From: Lunularia cruciata
Lineage: Eukaryota; Streptophyta; Marchantiopsida; Lunulariales; Lunulariaceae
Length of the DNA: 64,000 bases
Direction of reading: 5' to 3'
Assembly (NCBI GenBank): GCA_948567375.1
Contig: OX419762.1
Span: forward strand, 19,026,727 to 19,090,726
Of the stretch, positions 10,861 through 23,264 are shown piece by piece (the first letter of the stretch is position 1; every line of letters begins with the position of its first letter). The notes under the pieces were generated by a model. It searched no databases and was not told where the DNA came from. It saw only the letters and a list, made by a program, of their open reading frames with translations. The position numbers and the translations under genes are program-made.

Positions 10861-13800
10861 AGATGCCTCTACCGTAGTGAATAGGAGTGTAACATGTGCT
10901 CCAAAGCTTAGAGGAGCATCAATGGAGCTAGATACACAAAGAGGAGAGGTTGGTAGATAGGTTAGACTTCCCTAGTCTTTTACACTCTCTGAGGCACTAT
11001 AGATGACATCCATGGCTCCTAAACATCCTAGTGCTGGTGTGGTAGGTGGTGATGAGGTGCATGATAGACTACCTATTAGTCAACCACCTGCTACTACACA
11101 CATTGAATCTTGCACGATTGGAGATGGCTTAGTTGATTATGTACTTTCTATTATTCTAAGCTAGTGACATGTTTATATTGGGAGTTGACCCAACCCCAAT
11201 GTTCCTATTGGCTGCCATGCTTTGTGAGAGTAGGGATGATGTGATTTCTACTACTAGAGTAGAGGTTTTTGATAGTGGAGTTGATTTGGTTGAGGAGCAT
11301 GGGATCTACTCAACGACCAATGGTTTATGGCAGGCAATAGTGGTTAGATTGGAGGAATTACCAACTAGACCGGCCTTTGAGCAAGTGCAATTTATACCTA
11401 GAGTGTCTTATTGGATAAGCAAAGGGGATTTGTTTGTTTGGTGGGACCTTTAAGGAAGGTCTATACACCATAGAGGGTCTTCCTAGACTTTGGTGTGCAG
11501 TTCTTTATGTTGGAGCTATAGTTGTTAGTCTAGATTTACAAAAGACCGATGTGGAGAGGTGTCCATTTTAGATCTAGACATCTCTAGGGAGGGTTCTACA
11601 TTGTACATCACACGTGGAGAGCTTGTTATCTAGATTCAACCTGGTCATCCGATTGATAGCTCTATAGTGAGCTCAGGCCATTGCAACGGTGGCTAAGTTG
11701 TATGATAAGTTAGTTGAGAGAGCAATTTTATACCCCATGGGCTTTAGTATTGATTATTGGGAGGAAACAACCTCCTATAGACCAGGTTGGTAGTCAAGTG
11801 AGGGACGGGTATGTCACCTACTAATACACTTCAATAGTGGCAGTCTTGGCTCACTAAAGTTGGAGACTATGGTGGCATCAATTTCAACTTTTAGTGGTTT
11901 TGTTACTTGGCCTGGTGACTTATTGGAAGGGAATGCCCATGAAGAAGATACTCTAGTACCAAAGGAGATCACTTGGATTTGGAGTACGAGTGGGGTTGTT
12001 CCATCCACCTTGGATGTTCCATTGTGGAGTTAAGAGGAGACATTGCAGCAACATGCAAATCAATTGGTTCATTAGGTTTGAATGGAGCTTTTGTACCACT
12101 AGGAGACTAGTGTGAGGGTGAGTGTAACAATATGGAGTTTAGCAACAAAGTTAGTAGGACTAACTAAGTAGCAAATAAGACAAATTAGCCTAGAATGTTC
12201 TATAAGTATATAGGAAGCTTCTTGGGAAGCTTCTCAAGTAGCTTAGCTTGCACCTCAAGTAAGTAGCTTCTAGAAGGTTCAAACTAGCTTAGCTTCCATG
12301 CCAAGTAAGCAAATTCTAGAAGAAAGCTTCTTGAGAAGCTTCCCAATTAACTTGGCTTGCACTCCAAGAAAGTGGCTCAAGGAAGCTTCTTGCGAAGCTT
12401 CTCAAGAGCCTGTATGATCCCTATAAATATAAGAGCCGAAGCTCATGCAAGGCATTTGGAGTTTTCCCTCATTCAAGTGTCCCAATGTGAGCTTCCATTC
12501 TCTTGTTTATCTCCTTGATCACGGTCTTCTACAATGAGCCTCCAGAGTGGATTACCTTGACACCTTTGGATACCACACTCATTTCTTGGTACTATCTAAT
12601 AGAGGGAGTATGTCTATTGGACTTTTTTGGTGGGATTAGCACTGGACTAATTGTGGTACTACAGGCGGGTATACAAGTATAGAGGTACTTGTATGTGGAG
12701 AGAGATGAGGCTACTAACCGAGTCTCCTTACATCATGTGGCACACTTGGCCTATCAATATCTTGAATTATTACCAATGTCAACAATCAATGGTTACCAAA
12801 AGACCCTACCAACAAACATTTCTTTGCTAGGGGTGCAGGATTTGGAAAGACATGGTCTCATTCATTTGGTGATTTTTGAATGGCCATGTCAGGGACATAC
12901 ATGTGTTGGCTGAGGTTTGGGTCTTTAGGATCCCCATTTTGGTTTGTTATGCAAGATATTATGGATACTACAACGTCTCTAGGTTCATCAGTCTATTTCT
13001 CCAACTTACATTTTGGAGAACATCCCTTTGATAGGTGATTCTTGCACCCAGGTGGTGACAAGTATACATCAATTCCATTCTTAGATGGGACCTACCGTGT
13101 TGTTGGATATAACCAGAGTGGGATCACGGGCTCATCATCTTCATTTTTGGTGGACAAACCTCTTACCAAAGAGATTCTATAGCATGCTTATGATGGGATT
13201 CAACAACTAGACCACCTCACTATTGATGAGATTTTGGATGTTGGGTGCAAGTCTCAGATGGTGGTAATGGTTGATAGGCACCTATGGTAGTGGTGAACCT
13301 AGTTGGACAGCTCTGAGCTACTTTTCCTACATTTATGAGTTTCCCAAGCTCCCATGCTTTTAAAGAGGGAGGTCCTGGACTTGTTTGAGACTCACAATAT
13401 AGTAGTTGGTGGAGCCTAACACCAATGAGAGAGAGCGAGCAATGGGTTTTTGCATTGGTATTATCATTGTTTTAGGAGTGTTAGAGGCATCTTGGCACCA
13501 TGTGTTAGGTTAGGCTATGGACCTAAATTGTTTGACCTGGATTGTGAGCCTTAGCTTGGCAGAGTAGCGTAGGATGTGCTTGATAGGTAACACCACTCAA
13601 ACACTTGTGAGCTCTGTGCCTATCGAGACAATTCAAGCACATGTTGGGGACGATGGACCGAGTAGAAAAGGTATTCTTGAGACACAACCAATGGCTATTA
13701 GGGAGATTGGTCTACTTGGAGTCCATCAAGGTGAACATGGTCTACTTGGATTACACCCTTGGTCTACTTGGGATGTAGCTAGAGGACGTATAGAACTTGC

Positions 13801-14075
13801 AGCCAGATCAAAGGGAGTTTTTCACAATAAGGTTGGGACCTTTAGTGGTTGGAAGCATGACAATACTGCTCCCAAGGGCCCAATGTAGCAGCCAGTCATT
13901 ACATCTTCCACTCTTAAGACAGTTACAAAGGATACTTGGGAGACAAATCTGGAAGCCAAGCTTACAAGAAGGGAAAGATAGAGAGTTGGAGGTTCTTGAG
14001 GAACTACACAAGTTGTTTTGCCTTCAATATGAAGGATTTGGGTGCTTTGAAAAGACTTGGTATTTGGATTGAGCT
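10861..14075 (+). pseudogene. Eroded middle of element B (expected protease and RT N-terminus)
   Basis: Only short frames are present (for example 11,169-11,453, 12,689-12,913 and 13,574-13,888) and none shows a domain I recognise. A DSG triplet occurs in VEVFDSGVDLVEE near 11,270, which could be a protease active site, but the flanks do not support it well. At more than 3 kb this interval is longer than protease plus RT N-terminus needs, even after subtracting the 411-bp solo LTR, so other unrecognised insertions are likely. Confidence 0.35.
12123..12533 (+). mobile_element. Solo LTR of the element C family
   Basis: It starts TGTAACAATATGGAGTTTAG and ends GGTCTTCTACA, aligning end to end with both LTRs of element C (55,359-55,782 and 60,580-61,001) at clearly lower identity. 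It has the same TATA box (CTATAAATA at 12,421) and the same GAA/TTC-rich middle, including TTCtaGAAggTTC at 12,268-12,280. The flanking pentamers are GTGAG (12,118-12,122) and ATGAG (12,534-12,538), a target-site duplication with one change. No internal region follows, so this is the product of LTR-LTR recombination. Confidence 0.9.
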
Positions 14076-14910
14076 GACTAGCAATCCATCAATTTTTTGA
14101 CATCCCTATCAATATAGTGACATGGAGAGAGCATTGATTCAAACAAAAGTAGCAATCTTTTTGAGGCTGGTTTGGTAGAGATTTCACATGGAGAGTATGC
14201 ATCAACTACAATGATGCCAGCCAAGAAAGATATGCATGGCAACTACATAGATAGGTGGATGTGTGGAGATTACCTATCAACCAACAGACTAGGGCTGATT
14301 GGTATGCCATGCTTACACCGGAGGAGATCTTTGATGTGATTGGGCATGCAAAGGTCTTCAATACTTTGGATCTTCGAGCAGGATATCATCAATTGCAAAT
14401 CAAGGAAGAGGATAAGTCCAAAACAACACTTTGGGCTATTGATCCTCACGGCAAAGATATGTTTTATTAGTGGAGATTCTCACCATTTGGGTTAAAGACC
14501 ACTCCTACTGAGTTCTAGAGGGTCATGGATAGAATCTTAGCTAGATTGGATTTTGTTCAGTGCTATATTAATGACATTTTGGTCTATAGCATTATTGTGG
14601 AGCATGAGAGATATTTGTTGGAGGAGTTTGAGCAATTGAGATCTCATGGACTCAAATTACATCCGGGGAAGTGTAGGTTCTTCCACAAGCAGTTTGAGTA
14701 TTTGGGTCATGCTATCTACCTTGGAGGACTTGGTGTTCAAAAAACCAAGGTGGAGGCTATTGCACGTATTCCTTGGCCTACGGATGTGAGCAATGTGCAA
14801 GCATTCCTTAGGTTTGCAAACTTCTATCGCTGCTATGTTAGAGGATTTAGTGTCATTGCCAAGGCCTTGACAAAGCTGACCAAGCTTACACAAGAGTGGT
14901 GTTGAGGAGA
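14076..14910 (+). pseudogene. Reverse transcriptase of element B
   Basis: Plus-strand frames give the finger motif MCGDYRPINxQT in a mutated form (VWRLPINQQT), then TPEEIFDVIGHAKVFNTLDLRAGYHQ (given as the hallmark palm region), WRFSPFGLKTTP, and the active-site box YINDILVYS at about 14,563-14,590. It should be YIDD; the first catalytic Asp is Asn. The thumb follows with HPGKCRFFHKQFEYLGH. In-frame stops at about 14,468 and 14,516 interrupt it. The frame is nonetheless continuous from 14,255 to 14,905 apart from these stops. Confidence 0.85.
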
Positions 14911-14989
14911 TGAGCAAGAGAGAGTTGTTGTAGAGCTCAAGGTGAGGTTAACATCTGTTTCTAATTTGAGGAGACCGATCAAAGGATGA

Positions 14990-15360
14990 CCATTTCAAGT
15001 TCACACTAATTGGAGTATGTTGGGGTTTGGAGCAGTGCTTACCCAACATGATAATGAGGAGAAGGAGTTTATGGTGCCCTATGCTACCCACTCCAACAAT
15101 TCAGCAAAGGCAAAGTATAATTCATATGAGGAAGAGTGTTTAGAAACAATATGGACAATAGCACATTTCCGATGTTACCTATTTGGTAACTCCTTTACTC
15201 TCATCACTTATCATCAGCCACTGAAGTGGTTGATGAAGTCCGACAAACTTTCAAGCTTGCATGATGGGCTTTGATTTTATAAGAGTATGATTTCACGGTT
15301 ATTCACAGACCATGAGTAGTGAACCGTGATGCAAATGGGTTGAGTAGAAACCCATGTCCC
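14990..15360 (+). pseudogene. RNase H of element B
   Basis: The plus-strand frame at 15,017-15,274 reads GFGAVLTQ, then YNSYEEECLETIWTIAHFRCYLFGN and FTLITYHQPLKWLM, the typical gypsy RNase H core. TYHQPLKW replaces TDHQPLKW, so a catalytic Asp is lost. The connector NRDANGLSRNP follows at 15,319. The first catalytic Asp region (HTNWSMLGFG) is also changed from DASxxGFG. Inactive. Confidence 0.8.
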
Positions 15361-15479
15361 AACCAACAGGATCAAACCGGAGAACGTTGGCATGGTGAGA
15401 CAGATGAGGAGATGGTGCTAGGTTGGCATGCATCTACCTTTCTTTGCATATTTTTTGAAGCTTTGGTGGTATCTCTAAT

Positions 15480-15655
15480 ATTGAGTCTTCGAGTTCTTGG
15501 CTATGGTGGACAAATATTGGCAAGAGTAACTTGGATTCTCTTAGCTAGAGTGGGTATGACTTGACGATAATCATGCTCAGTTGTGAGCGAATTATTGAGT
15601 GACAAATCAAATTCTGATTTGATTGAGGGTGCTTCGAGTTGTGTGAACAAACTGA
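15480..15655 (+). repeat. Right copy of the diverged direct repeat flanking element B
   Basis: Matches 7,900-8,095 in the same orientation, about 7.6 kb away. It lies just after the RNase H connector, so no integrase can be accommodated before it. Confidence 0.55.
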
Positions 15656-15846
15656 TTATTGTGGCACTTGAAAGTCAATGTATGATTTATGTGTGAATTA
15701 TGCTTATATAGTGTGCATTATGGAATGTATGTTGTGTAGCAATACATATATGCACGACACTAATTGTAGAGATTCATGTTTTGAAATTTAGGATACACAC
15801 TTAAAGATGAAATTTTACATGTTCCAAATAAAGAACTTGTTTTACA

Positions 15847-15848
<2 letters not shown>

Positions 15849-15910
<62 letters not shown>
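15849..15910. repeat. (TA)n microsatellite
   Basis: An uninterrupted run of 31 TA dinucleotides. The surrounding DNA is AT-rich and non-coding. It is a self-complementary tract and likely length-polymorphic. Confidence 0.98.
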
Positions 15911-15915
<5 letters not shown>

Positions 15916-16985
15916 ATTCTTAAAGATAAGGATATGGACAAAAAATTTATGATGGAAAAGTTATATAATTAATCTATATCTAACCTTGATTAATATTAAT
16001 TGTAGGCAGAATATGATTTATAAACATGAATATGTTTATAAATTTCATGATGTTTTATTACTTATGTTTAATGCAAAAGAATCAGATAAAAATATGGTTT
16101 TCTTAACAAGCAATTTACTTTATTTCTTCAGCTATTAATATTTTTGCTAATTCTATTTCCTTGCTGCCTACTATTATTGAGATTTCTACATCTACGGCTT
16201 GTGAAGATTTTTGATAATCAAAAAGATGTGATTGGAATTTTAATTTTAACATTCTAGTAATTCTGAATTGTCAGTTTGACTCAAAGTTATTTATATATGT
16301 TAAAATTTTCTTTAAAAATTAAATAATGCAAATGTTAGTTGATAAATCTTTTGCAAATATTGGATTCGACAGACTGATCTGAATTCTATAAATAACGAAA
16401 ATGAACCATACTGATCACTTAAAAAGACAACATTAAAAATAAAATAAAAAGACATAGTGAAATCTGACTCCGCTATGCGACAAAGAATGTGACCATAGAA
16501 CGAACCACGCAAACATCACCCACCTGTAAAGGAGTGGAAACGACAACGTAGTAGAATGCGACCACGTAGGATAACAAGAAGGATGGGAAGACAACGTAGC
16601 TGAGGGTGATAGAAGGCGGGGCTGAACACTTTAGACTACTGTAGTGTACGAGATGAAGACGTAGTTGAAAAGTGTTAGGAGAAAAAGTCTGGACCTCCGA
16701 CAATCGAAGTCTCTTTCGGTTTGAAGTTGTCGTGTGTGAATGTGGTGACGCGCACGAATACACGCTGTCTCAGTCTGACGTTAGTAAATTATGGTAAGAA
16801 CAGCATGGGAACTTTCGGCCCCCGGAAATTGAGGTCTTGGAAATCGACTTGGATTTCTCTTGTTTTGGGAACGTTTGAATAGGGGACGATCGGGTGAGTC
16901 TTTCTGAGCTAGGAGAAAGATACGGTACATCAGGTTTAAGACGGGAGTTCTGGAATTGGACGAGACCCTTTTTGGGATAGTTAAG
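15911..16985. other. AT-rich spacer and GLDH upstream region
   Basis: The first 500 bp are AT-rich with nothing recognised. From about 16,460 the composition becomes GC-richer up to the GLDH start, consistent with promoter and 5' UTR. I see no clear TATA box near a start site. A fragment of the fold-back repeat family lies at 16,556-16,593. Confidence 0.4.
16556..16593 (+). repeat. Fragment of the fold-back repeat arm in the GLDH upstream region
   Basis: The sequence GCGACCACGTAGGATAACAAG followed by AAGGATGGGAAGAC matches, with a few changes, the arm found at 23,265-23,319 and 28,837-28,918 (GACCGCGTAGGAAAAACG then AAGGATGGGAAGACCCC). Similarity ends at GAAGAC. It sits about 400 bp upstream of the GLDH start codon. 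Confidence 0.5.
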
Positions 16986-19900
16986 ATGTCAAGGTTTTTC
17001 AGGGGTTTGGTTTCGAGATCCAAGGAAGGGGAAGAAATCTGGAGAGTAGCGATTTCTAGAGTCACCAGGAAGCCTACAGAGAGGAAGTTTACAAGAGCCA
17101 GCGAATCTCAGTTCGGTGGAGCATATGGAGGTGATGGGAAATTCCAAATTCCAAAGCCCTTGAGGTTAAGTCCAATGATTTCCAGGCTTTATTCAACAGC
17201 AGAGCCAGAGATTACAAGAGATTCACCTCCTATTACCCGAGCCTTGACTTTCTTTGGATTACTTGGAGCTTCGGCTGCTGCTACTTATTATTTCTATCCG
17301 AGGCCAACGAAAGCTGTGGTGGTGGAAGCGCCTGAAATACATACTGTTACTAACTGGAGCAATACTCATGAGACGAAAACGAAAGTGTATATACAACCGG
17401 AGTCGTTGGAGGAGTTGGAACAAGTTGTTCAGATTGCTAATGCCCATAAGCAGAAGATTCGAGCTGTTGGGTCCGGGCTGTCTCCGAACGGGTGTGGGCT
17501 CTGTAGTGAAGGAATGGTGAATTTAGCTTTGATGGATAAAATTGTCAGTGTAGATAAGGAGAAAAGACAGGTGACTGTGCAGGCAGGAGCCAGAGTGGAG
17601 CAGGTGGTGGAAGCGCTGAAGTCTTATGGGCTTACTTTGCAGAATTATGCATCAATTAAAGAACAGCAGATAGGTGGATTTATACAGGTGAATTTCCGTG
17701 TTGTGATTGTTTTGTGATGTTACTGCGACGGGAACATTGTTAATTTGAAGAAATTGCAAAGAGGAAAGAAAGGAAACTCAATATCTGGTTTGGGGATGTA
17801 CAAACTCTAGAAAGCATCAGCAATGTCAGTCCTTGGAGGTTCTAAGAATTTATTCTTTCTGATAAGATTATGTACAAATGAAACTGATTATCGTGTTTCT
17901 CAAGGAACCGTATGTCATCCTCTTTCAGTTTCTTAATAATCTACCGTAATATATGCGGGGGAGCTAAATAGCTCTTGACACGTTTACGGGGTCCCTCGAG
18001 TCATTAGAAGTCAAAGCCTGTTGTCCAACTTGTAAACCTTGTCACGAAAGATTTCCTTCTGCATGTTCCATCTCCTATTTCTTGGTCCCTCGTTGAGTTG
18101 TACTTTTCAATTTTGGATAGTCTTACCAATTTTGGATAGTCTTTCAATGTTCTTTCAGTCTTAGCCCCCCATCTGATGTGAAACTTTCAGATGTGGTGTA
18201 GGTTGGGGCGCATGGAACTGGAGGAACATTACCGCCTGTGGACGAGCAAGTAGTGAGCCTCAAGTTGGTGACTCCTGCAAGGGGAACTTTAGATCTGTCA
18301 CCTGAGTCTGATCCAGATTTATTTTACTTGTCCCGCTGTGGCCTCGGAGCTCTGGGTGTAGTTGCAGAGGTGACACTTCAGTGTGTACCTAGACATCGCC
18401 TTCTCGAGTACACATTTGTGACAAACATAAAGAGTGTCCAACGAAATCACAAGTACTGTCCTGATATCTTCGCATCATGTGTTGGATACTCTAGTGTCAA
18501 ATCTGCATAATACTCTTTGAACTGAACTTGTCGATATATTTGGATGTGTCACGAAGGATTTTATGTTCGAGCTAACACACATCTTCATTAAAGTACAACT
18601 TCGCACCACATGACTGATAAGCTTCGTGTGGAACGTGCAGAAAGTGGGTTAGTCAGAACAAACACCTTCGATACATGTGGATACCTGACACTGATACCGT
18701 GGTGGTCGTGCAATGCAATCTGTTGCCAGAGGACAAGGAGGCTCCTAAATTCAAACCAGTTGAAGTTCATGAGAAACTTAAGCCCGTTCGAGAACTGTAT
18801 AGACAGACAGCAAAAGAGTACCAGAAGTAAGTCTTAAACATCCCCTCTCCCCTGACCCCCCCGAGTACCGGTCCGTAATTAGCTTACGGCATGGTAACAC
18901 CCACTCTTTGATAAGGTTGGGACTGGTGTGGACTTGTGGAATCCTCAAAGTGTCATTTGCCTACACTTATTTATAAATGATAGTGGTTATATCGGAACAT
19001 GTTGCTATCGTATACTCCGTTCTATGTTGTCGTTCCCTTTGTCGCCCTCACTCATTTTGAAGGTATTTTTCTCTCTGAAGGCTACCTGAAGTAACAGGGA
19101 CTCCTACCAATGATGCAGCTAAAGAATCACAACCTGGTGATGGGAAAGGAGGCATGTGGTCAGGTACAGGTTCGGCAACAGAACGCTCACCGATTCTCTC
19201 GGAGGAAGAATTGTCGGAGCTCTCATTCACTGAACTGCGCGACATTTTGATTGCCGTTGATCCACTTAATAGAGAACATATTCTCAAGATTAACAAGGTG
19301 GAGGGTGAGTACTGGAAACGATGCGAAGGATACAGAACTGGGTATAGTGACGAGATCTTGGGATTCGACTGTGGTGGTCAGCAGTGGGTCTCGGAGACTT
19401 GTTTTCCGGTAGGAACCCTGAAGAAACCGAACATGAATGACATCAAGTATATGGAAGAACTACTGAAGCTAATCAAGACAGAAGGTATTCCAGCACCAGC
19501 TCCAATTGAGCAAAGGTGGACAGCAAGCAGTAGGAGCCCAATGAGCCCGGCATCCTCGTTTTCTCCTGATACTCTCTACACTTGGGTAAGACAAGCAGCA
19601 TCTTAGACATAAGAGTCATATATCAGCTGCTAACAAGCTTAACTCACTTCATCAAAAGTTCTCAACATGATAATCTCAGGCTCTCCTTTTACACTTGGAG
19701 GGTCATGTAAACATATGACCTTCCCTGACCCTCTGTTCAAAGCTTCTTGTCTTGCTTTGGTGAGAATTCAGGCACGACATGAAGTATGCATAATTTATTG
19801 TGCTCCTGGTTTGTAGCTCAAAATGTCCTAGCTTATGATTTTTGCTTGGTTTTCTAGATTGGTATTATCATGTATCTTCCGACAGCCGACGAGGCGCAAA

Positions 19901-20275
19901 GAAAAGCGATTACTGATGCCTTTTTTGAGTACCGCAAGTCCACACAGCGACATTTCTGGGATAAGTACGACGCGCATGAGCATTGGGCGAAGATTGAGGT
20001 AAGATACTGAGATCTTTTATTGTTCCAAACTTACTTGGGAGTGCACCTGTTTGTGAAATATTAAGAAATTCAAGAATGTTATGTGCTAACATGTCTAGGA
20101 AATTCGTGTTTTTGTGCACCAGATACCCAAGGACGAGGAAGACCTGAGGTGGATGCAAGAAAGGCTGAAGAAAAGATTTCCAGTAGAAATGTTCAATAGA
20201 ATTCGGAATGAGCTTGACCCGAACCATATTCTGAGCAACGACCACATAGACCATCTCTTCCCTCAGCAACCTTGA
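16986..20275 (+). CDS. GLDH: L-galactono-1,4-lactone dehydrogenase, mitochondrial (six exons)
   Basis: Last enzyme of plant vitamin C synthesis: it oxidises L-galactono-1,4-lactone to L-ascorbate, passing electrons to cytochrome c at the inner mitochondrial membrane. Exons: 16986-17687, 18202-18452, 18641-18826, 19081-19585, 19858-19998, 20123-20275. All introns are GT-AG, and the sum is 1,938 nt, giving 645 residues in frame. Start: the first ATG (MSRFFRGLVS); the open frame extends 10 codons upstream without ATG. Residues 1-75 are a basic presequence and about 86-104 a membrane segment. VGSGLSPNG (161-169) is the FAD-binding motif with Leu where FAD-tethering relatives have His. Exon 2 opens with VGAHGTGG. 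Exon 4 carries FDCGGQQW, the conserved Cys and PIEQRW with the catalytic Glu and Arg. The C-terminus has DPNHILSN. Slightly longer than Arabidopsis (about 610), mostly in the presequence. No damage seen. Confidence 0.95.
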
Positions 20276-23264
20276 ACACCTCAACAGTATATTTTTCTCC
20301 TCAAAATTATGAGTAAATGCTGAGGTTGATGGGGTTTTCGAAGAAAAGTGAACTGCTTGAATTCTACTTCCTCATAACAATTAATTCATATACCGCTTTG
20401 ACAAGAGAACTTGGCCGTATAGTTGTTAGTTTGGTTAACAACGTCGTTATAAAAGAGGTACTCGTACAGTTCGAACATCAACTGCCAACAGGAAGGTGCG
20501 ATCTGGTAAGAAGTATTTCATGTACTAGTGAACTTCAGTTGTCAGCTTGTGGAAGGCGTGCTCTTAGTTCCTAAAAGCCCTAAGTGGTGAAGTATCTTCC
20601 ACCTGAACAAGAAAAATGTTGATCCAGTAATGTTACCTTTGTCACCGCAGGCATGAAACTTTGACAGGGAGATTTCTTACTTATAAAAGTGGAGCTAGAG
20701 TCTGAAGTGGCTCGATCGCCTTCCTACTCTAGTCTGCGCACTTTGATTATCGACTAATAAGCACACAAGCTAAATACTGAAGCAAGTCCAGCATCATTCG
20801 CTGCTTTTGTGCTGCTAACAGCCTAGTTTTGTAGAAGCATGAAAGTGGGTTATTGAGCCTTTGTACTCGTTCGGTTCTTCATGAAAGCCTGCCAAGTAGT
20901 AGTACGACTGCCCTTGATGCCTTACACACAGCAGGGCAGGCTTTCTGTCACAAGTGCCAAAGCTCTGGTAGTGTACTAACGGATCAAACTTACTCCCGAC
21001 AGGGATCTAAGGTAGTAGCAAGCAGCAGCATTGCTGAGCTTACACATAACTGGATGAGCCATCCAAGGTTTCAAACGCATTTTTACTTCCGTTCTTAAAG
21101 AAATTGGACCACCGTCGTGAGCTTTGCGGCTCCGTGCGATCATGCATTTCAGTACGGAGTTTCGTCGATGAACCTCATATCTTCATACTCGGGTTTTGAA
21201 CGGTACAGTCTGAGCGTACGAATCACATCTTCGTTCCTTAACCAGATGCAGAGGAATGGATCACTGGGAAATTGAGAGGGAACTACCAAAACCAGTAGAA
21301 CGCAGTAAGACACGAGCATCTATCACGAGTTGAATTCCCATGTCACAAGCTGAAATATGTATCAGAAGAGGATTGTCTACGAATCCTTTATTGCAACTAA
21401 AACTATCGATTCTGTGATATTACAGAATCGATAATAACGCTGCAGATGTAAGAATCATCGCGGAACACTAGAAGGAACCCCTTTTTTCTCTGGTGGACAT
21501 CTTCGATGGTCTTAAACAAAGAAACAAACAGTAAGTAAAGAAGTTCCTTGTACTTCAGTATCGTCACAGTTAGCAAACGACTAAAAGCGGAAATACTTGT
21601 ATCATCCGCATCGCCTTATCGCTTGAAATTAGTTACACATGACCTGTGTAGATAGCAAAATTCATGGAGACAATCTGTTGAATATCTTGGCCTGCGAAGA
21701 TACGCGCTTGTTTAAGTAGGGATCAGATAAGCACCGGGCTTTTCCACTACCGACTATTTTGATAACTCTCCGTTTTGATGAGACAGCGGGGAATGGCAGG
21801 CCCCTAATTCTGCACCATTCAAGTCAGTGAGTCAGTAAGACTAAAACTCCGGCAGCGCTCCACTATGATGTCTCCTAATAGCAAAATGCGACGGGTGAAG
21901 ATTGTGCAGGGGAGGTTACGATGCCAGTCGCCAAAAAGTATGTTTACAGAACGACATCAAGAAGGGGCTATATACCATATGAGACTACGCGCCTGTCCGA
22001 CCGATTAATTTCGTGAAGGACAACCCGTTGAGAGCACGCCCTCTTGTTATGCCCCAACTCAGGGCATGGCAAATTCCTGAGCCTAAAGACATGCCAGATG
22101 GTCCAGGAACTCGAGTAGCCGTCTTTTGGGTCAATGAGTTATGCGTTTCAGTATGTATCATGGCATTCTCCGCTCGACAATATTCACGCATTCTTCTTCC
22201 AACAGTTCAGCAACAGAAAAATTGGTTCTAAACTCACTCGATTGCAAAGAAGTCGGCTCAAGAACTTAATGTTTTGCTGCTGTCCTCGCCACGCATGTTC
22301 TGCGGAGGACAAGAATGGTTCAGAAACACACTGATAGATAAGACACTCGGTATATGATGTTTTTGGGCTCGAACTCGCCATGGACAAGATATCTCTTCAT
22401 TGAGGTTTTTCGACTTCGGGAATTCCTTGAGCTGCTTGTTGATGGACTTTGAAGCCACCCGTCAGCTGCCGTCTTCTCTCCCCAGCCCCTTGGGAGCTCC
22501 TGAACTCTGCCAGCCACCACGAGATGCTCTCCCCATCTGACCCTTCTTGAGTCGTTCTGTTTCGTGTAATCCACAGCTAACCCTCACTCAACGTTCATAA
22601 ATGTCCTGATCTCATATGCTGTTTATGGTGCCTTCCTAGGCCGCATATCTACAAATTCTTGACATCAGGTAAGTCTAATCTTCACTTTCTGGCATGATCT
22701 GCTCGTCAAAAACTCCTCGCATCAACAGAGAAGCTCAAATCTTTGAAGCTCTGAAAAGTTTCATCACTGGTCAACTTCGCGGCTTCAGCTCGTTGGTTTT
22801 CAGCATCAAGTGTTAGCGCATCCAGATGTACCTCGGCAGATTGACCATCACCCATATTCATAGTTCACTTGTCCAACTGCCTAAACCAAGACTCCTTGAG
22901 TCGGGACAGTGAGAACCTGGATCCTTCGAACCTTTTTCACGGTTGAATGCACTGACAGTCACTTTGAAATTCCGTTCTTATCCCGGCACCAGCCATCGAC
23001 GAAAACTAAAAGCATCGGTAACTAGAGGAATGATTGATGTCTGTTTCAATGATTTCTAAAGAGCGAGTGAGAAAGTGAAGAAACAATTTTCTCTGAACGT
23101 TCATTTAGCAGGGATTTTGAAGTATGTGTATTATCCAAAAGCTCGTTTACTGTCAGCTCGAGTTTATGACACCAGAAGAACTTGGTTCAAGTACTATGCC
23201 GTAAATCTCCTCTATATTGTGATCATTCTCAGTCAGTGTTCCTCGAATGAAAAGTAAATATATC
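20276..23264. other. No recognised gene (GLDH 3' flank and spacer)
   Basis: The first few hundred bases should hold the GLDH 3' UTR; I find no AATAAA close to the stop. Open frames of 60-85 codons occur on both strands (for example 20,853-21,098 and 22,013-22,231), but none shows a domain or a plausible splice partner. A short perfect hairpin lies at 21,404-21,433: a 12-bp stem TATCGATTCTGT with a 6-nt loop. Confidence 0.4.

Larger units (their letters stand above)
7871..15660 (+). mobile_element. Highly decayed Ty3/gypsy retrotransposon B
   Basis: A plus-strand element with gag, a nucleocapsid knuckle, RT and RNase H in order, bounded by diverged direct repeats at about 7,900-8,095 and 15,480-15,655. 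All coding parts are full of stops. No integrase is found between RNase H and the right repeat, so the element is deleted or was never complete. A solo LTR of the element C family interrupts it at 12.1 kb, so B is older than that insertion. The RT and RNase H wording resembles gypsy elements of mosses and liverworts (recollection only). Confidence 0.7.

Noticed and set aside
15849-15910. The (TA)31 tract as an origin or cruciform element
   Set aside because: Simple TA microsatellites are common in plant genomes and nothing nearby supports a replication role.
16956-16985. Ten extra in-frame codons upstream of the GLDH ATG, beginning TTG
   Set aside because: TTG is not a usual start in plants and ATG at 16,986 gives a good basic presequence, so I start there.
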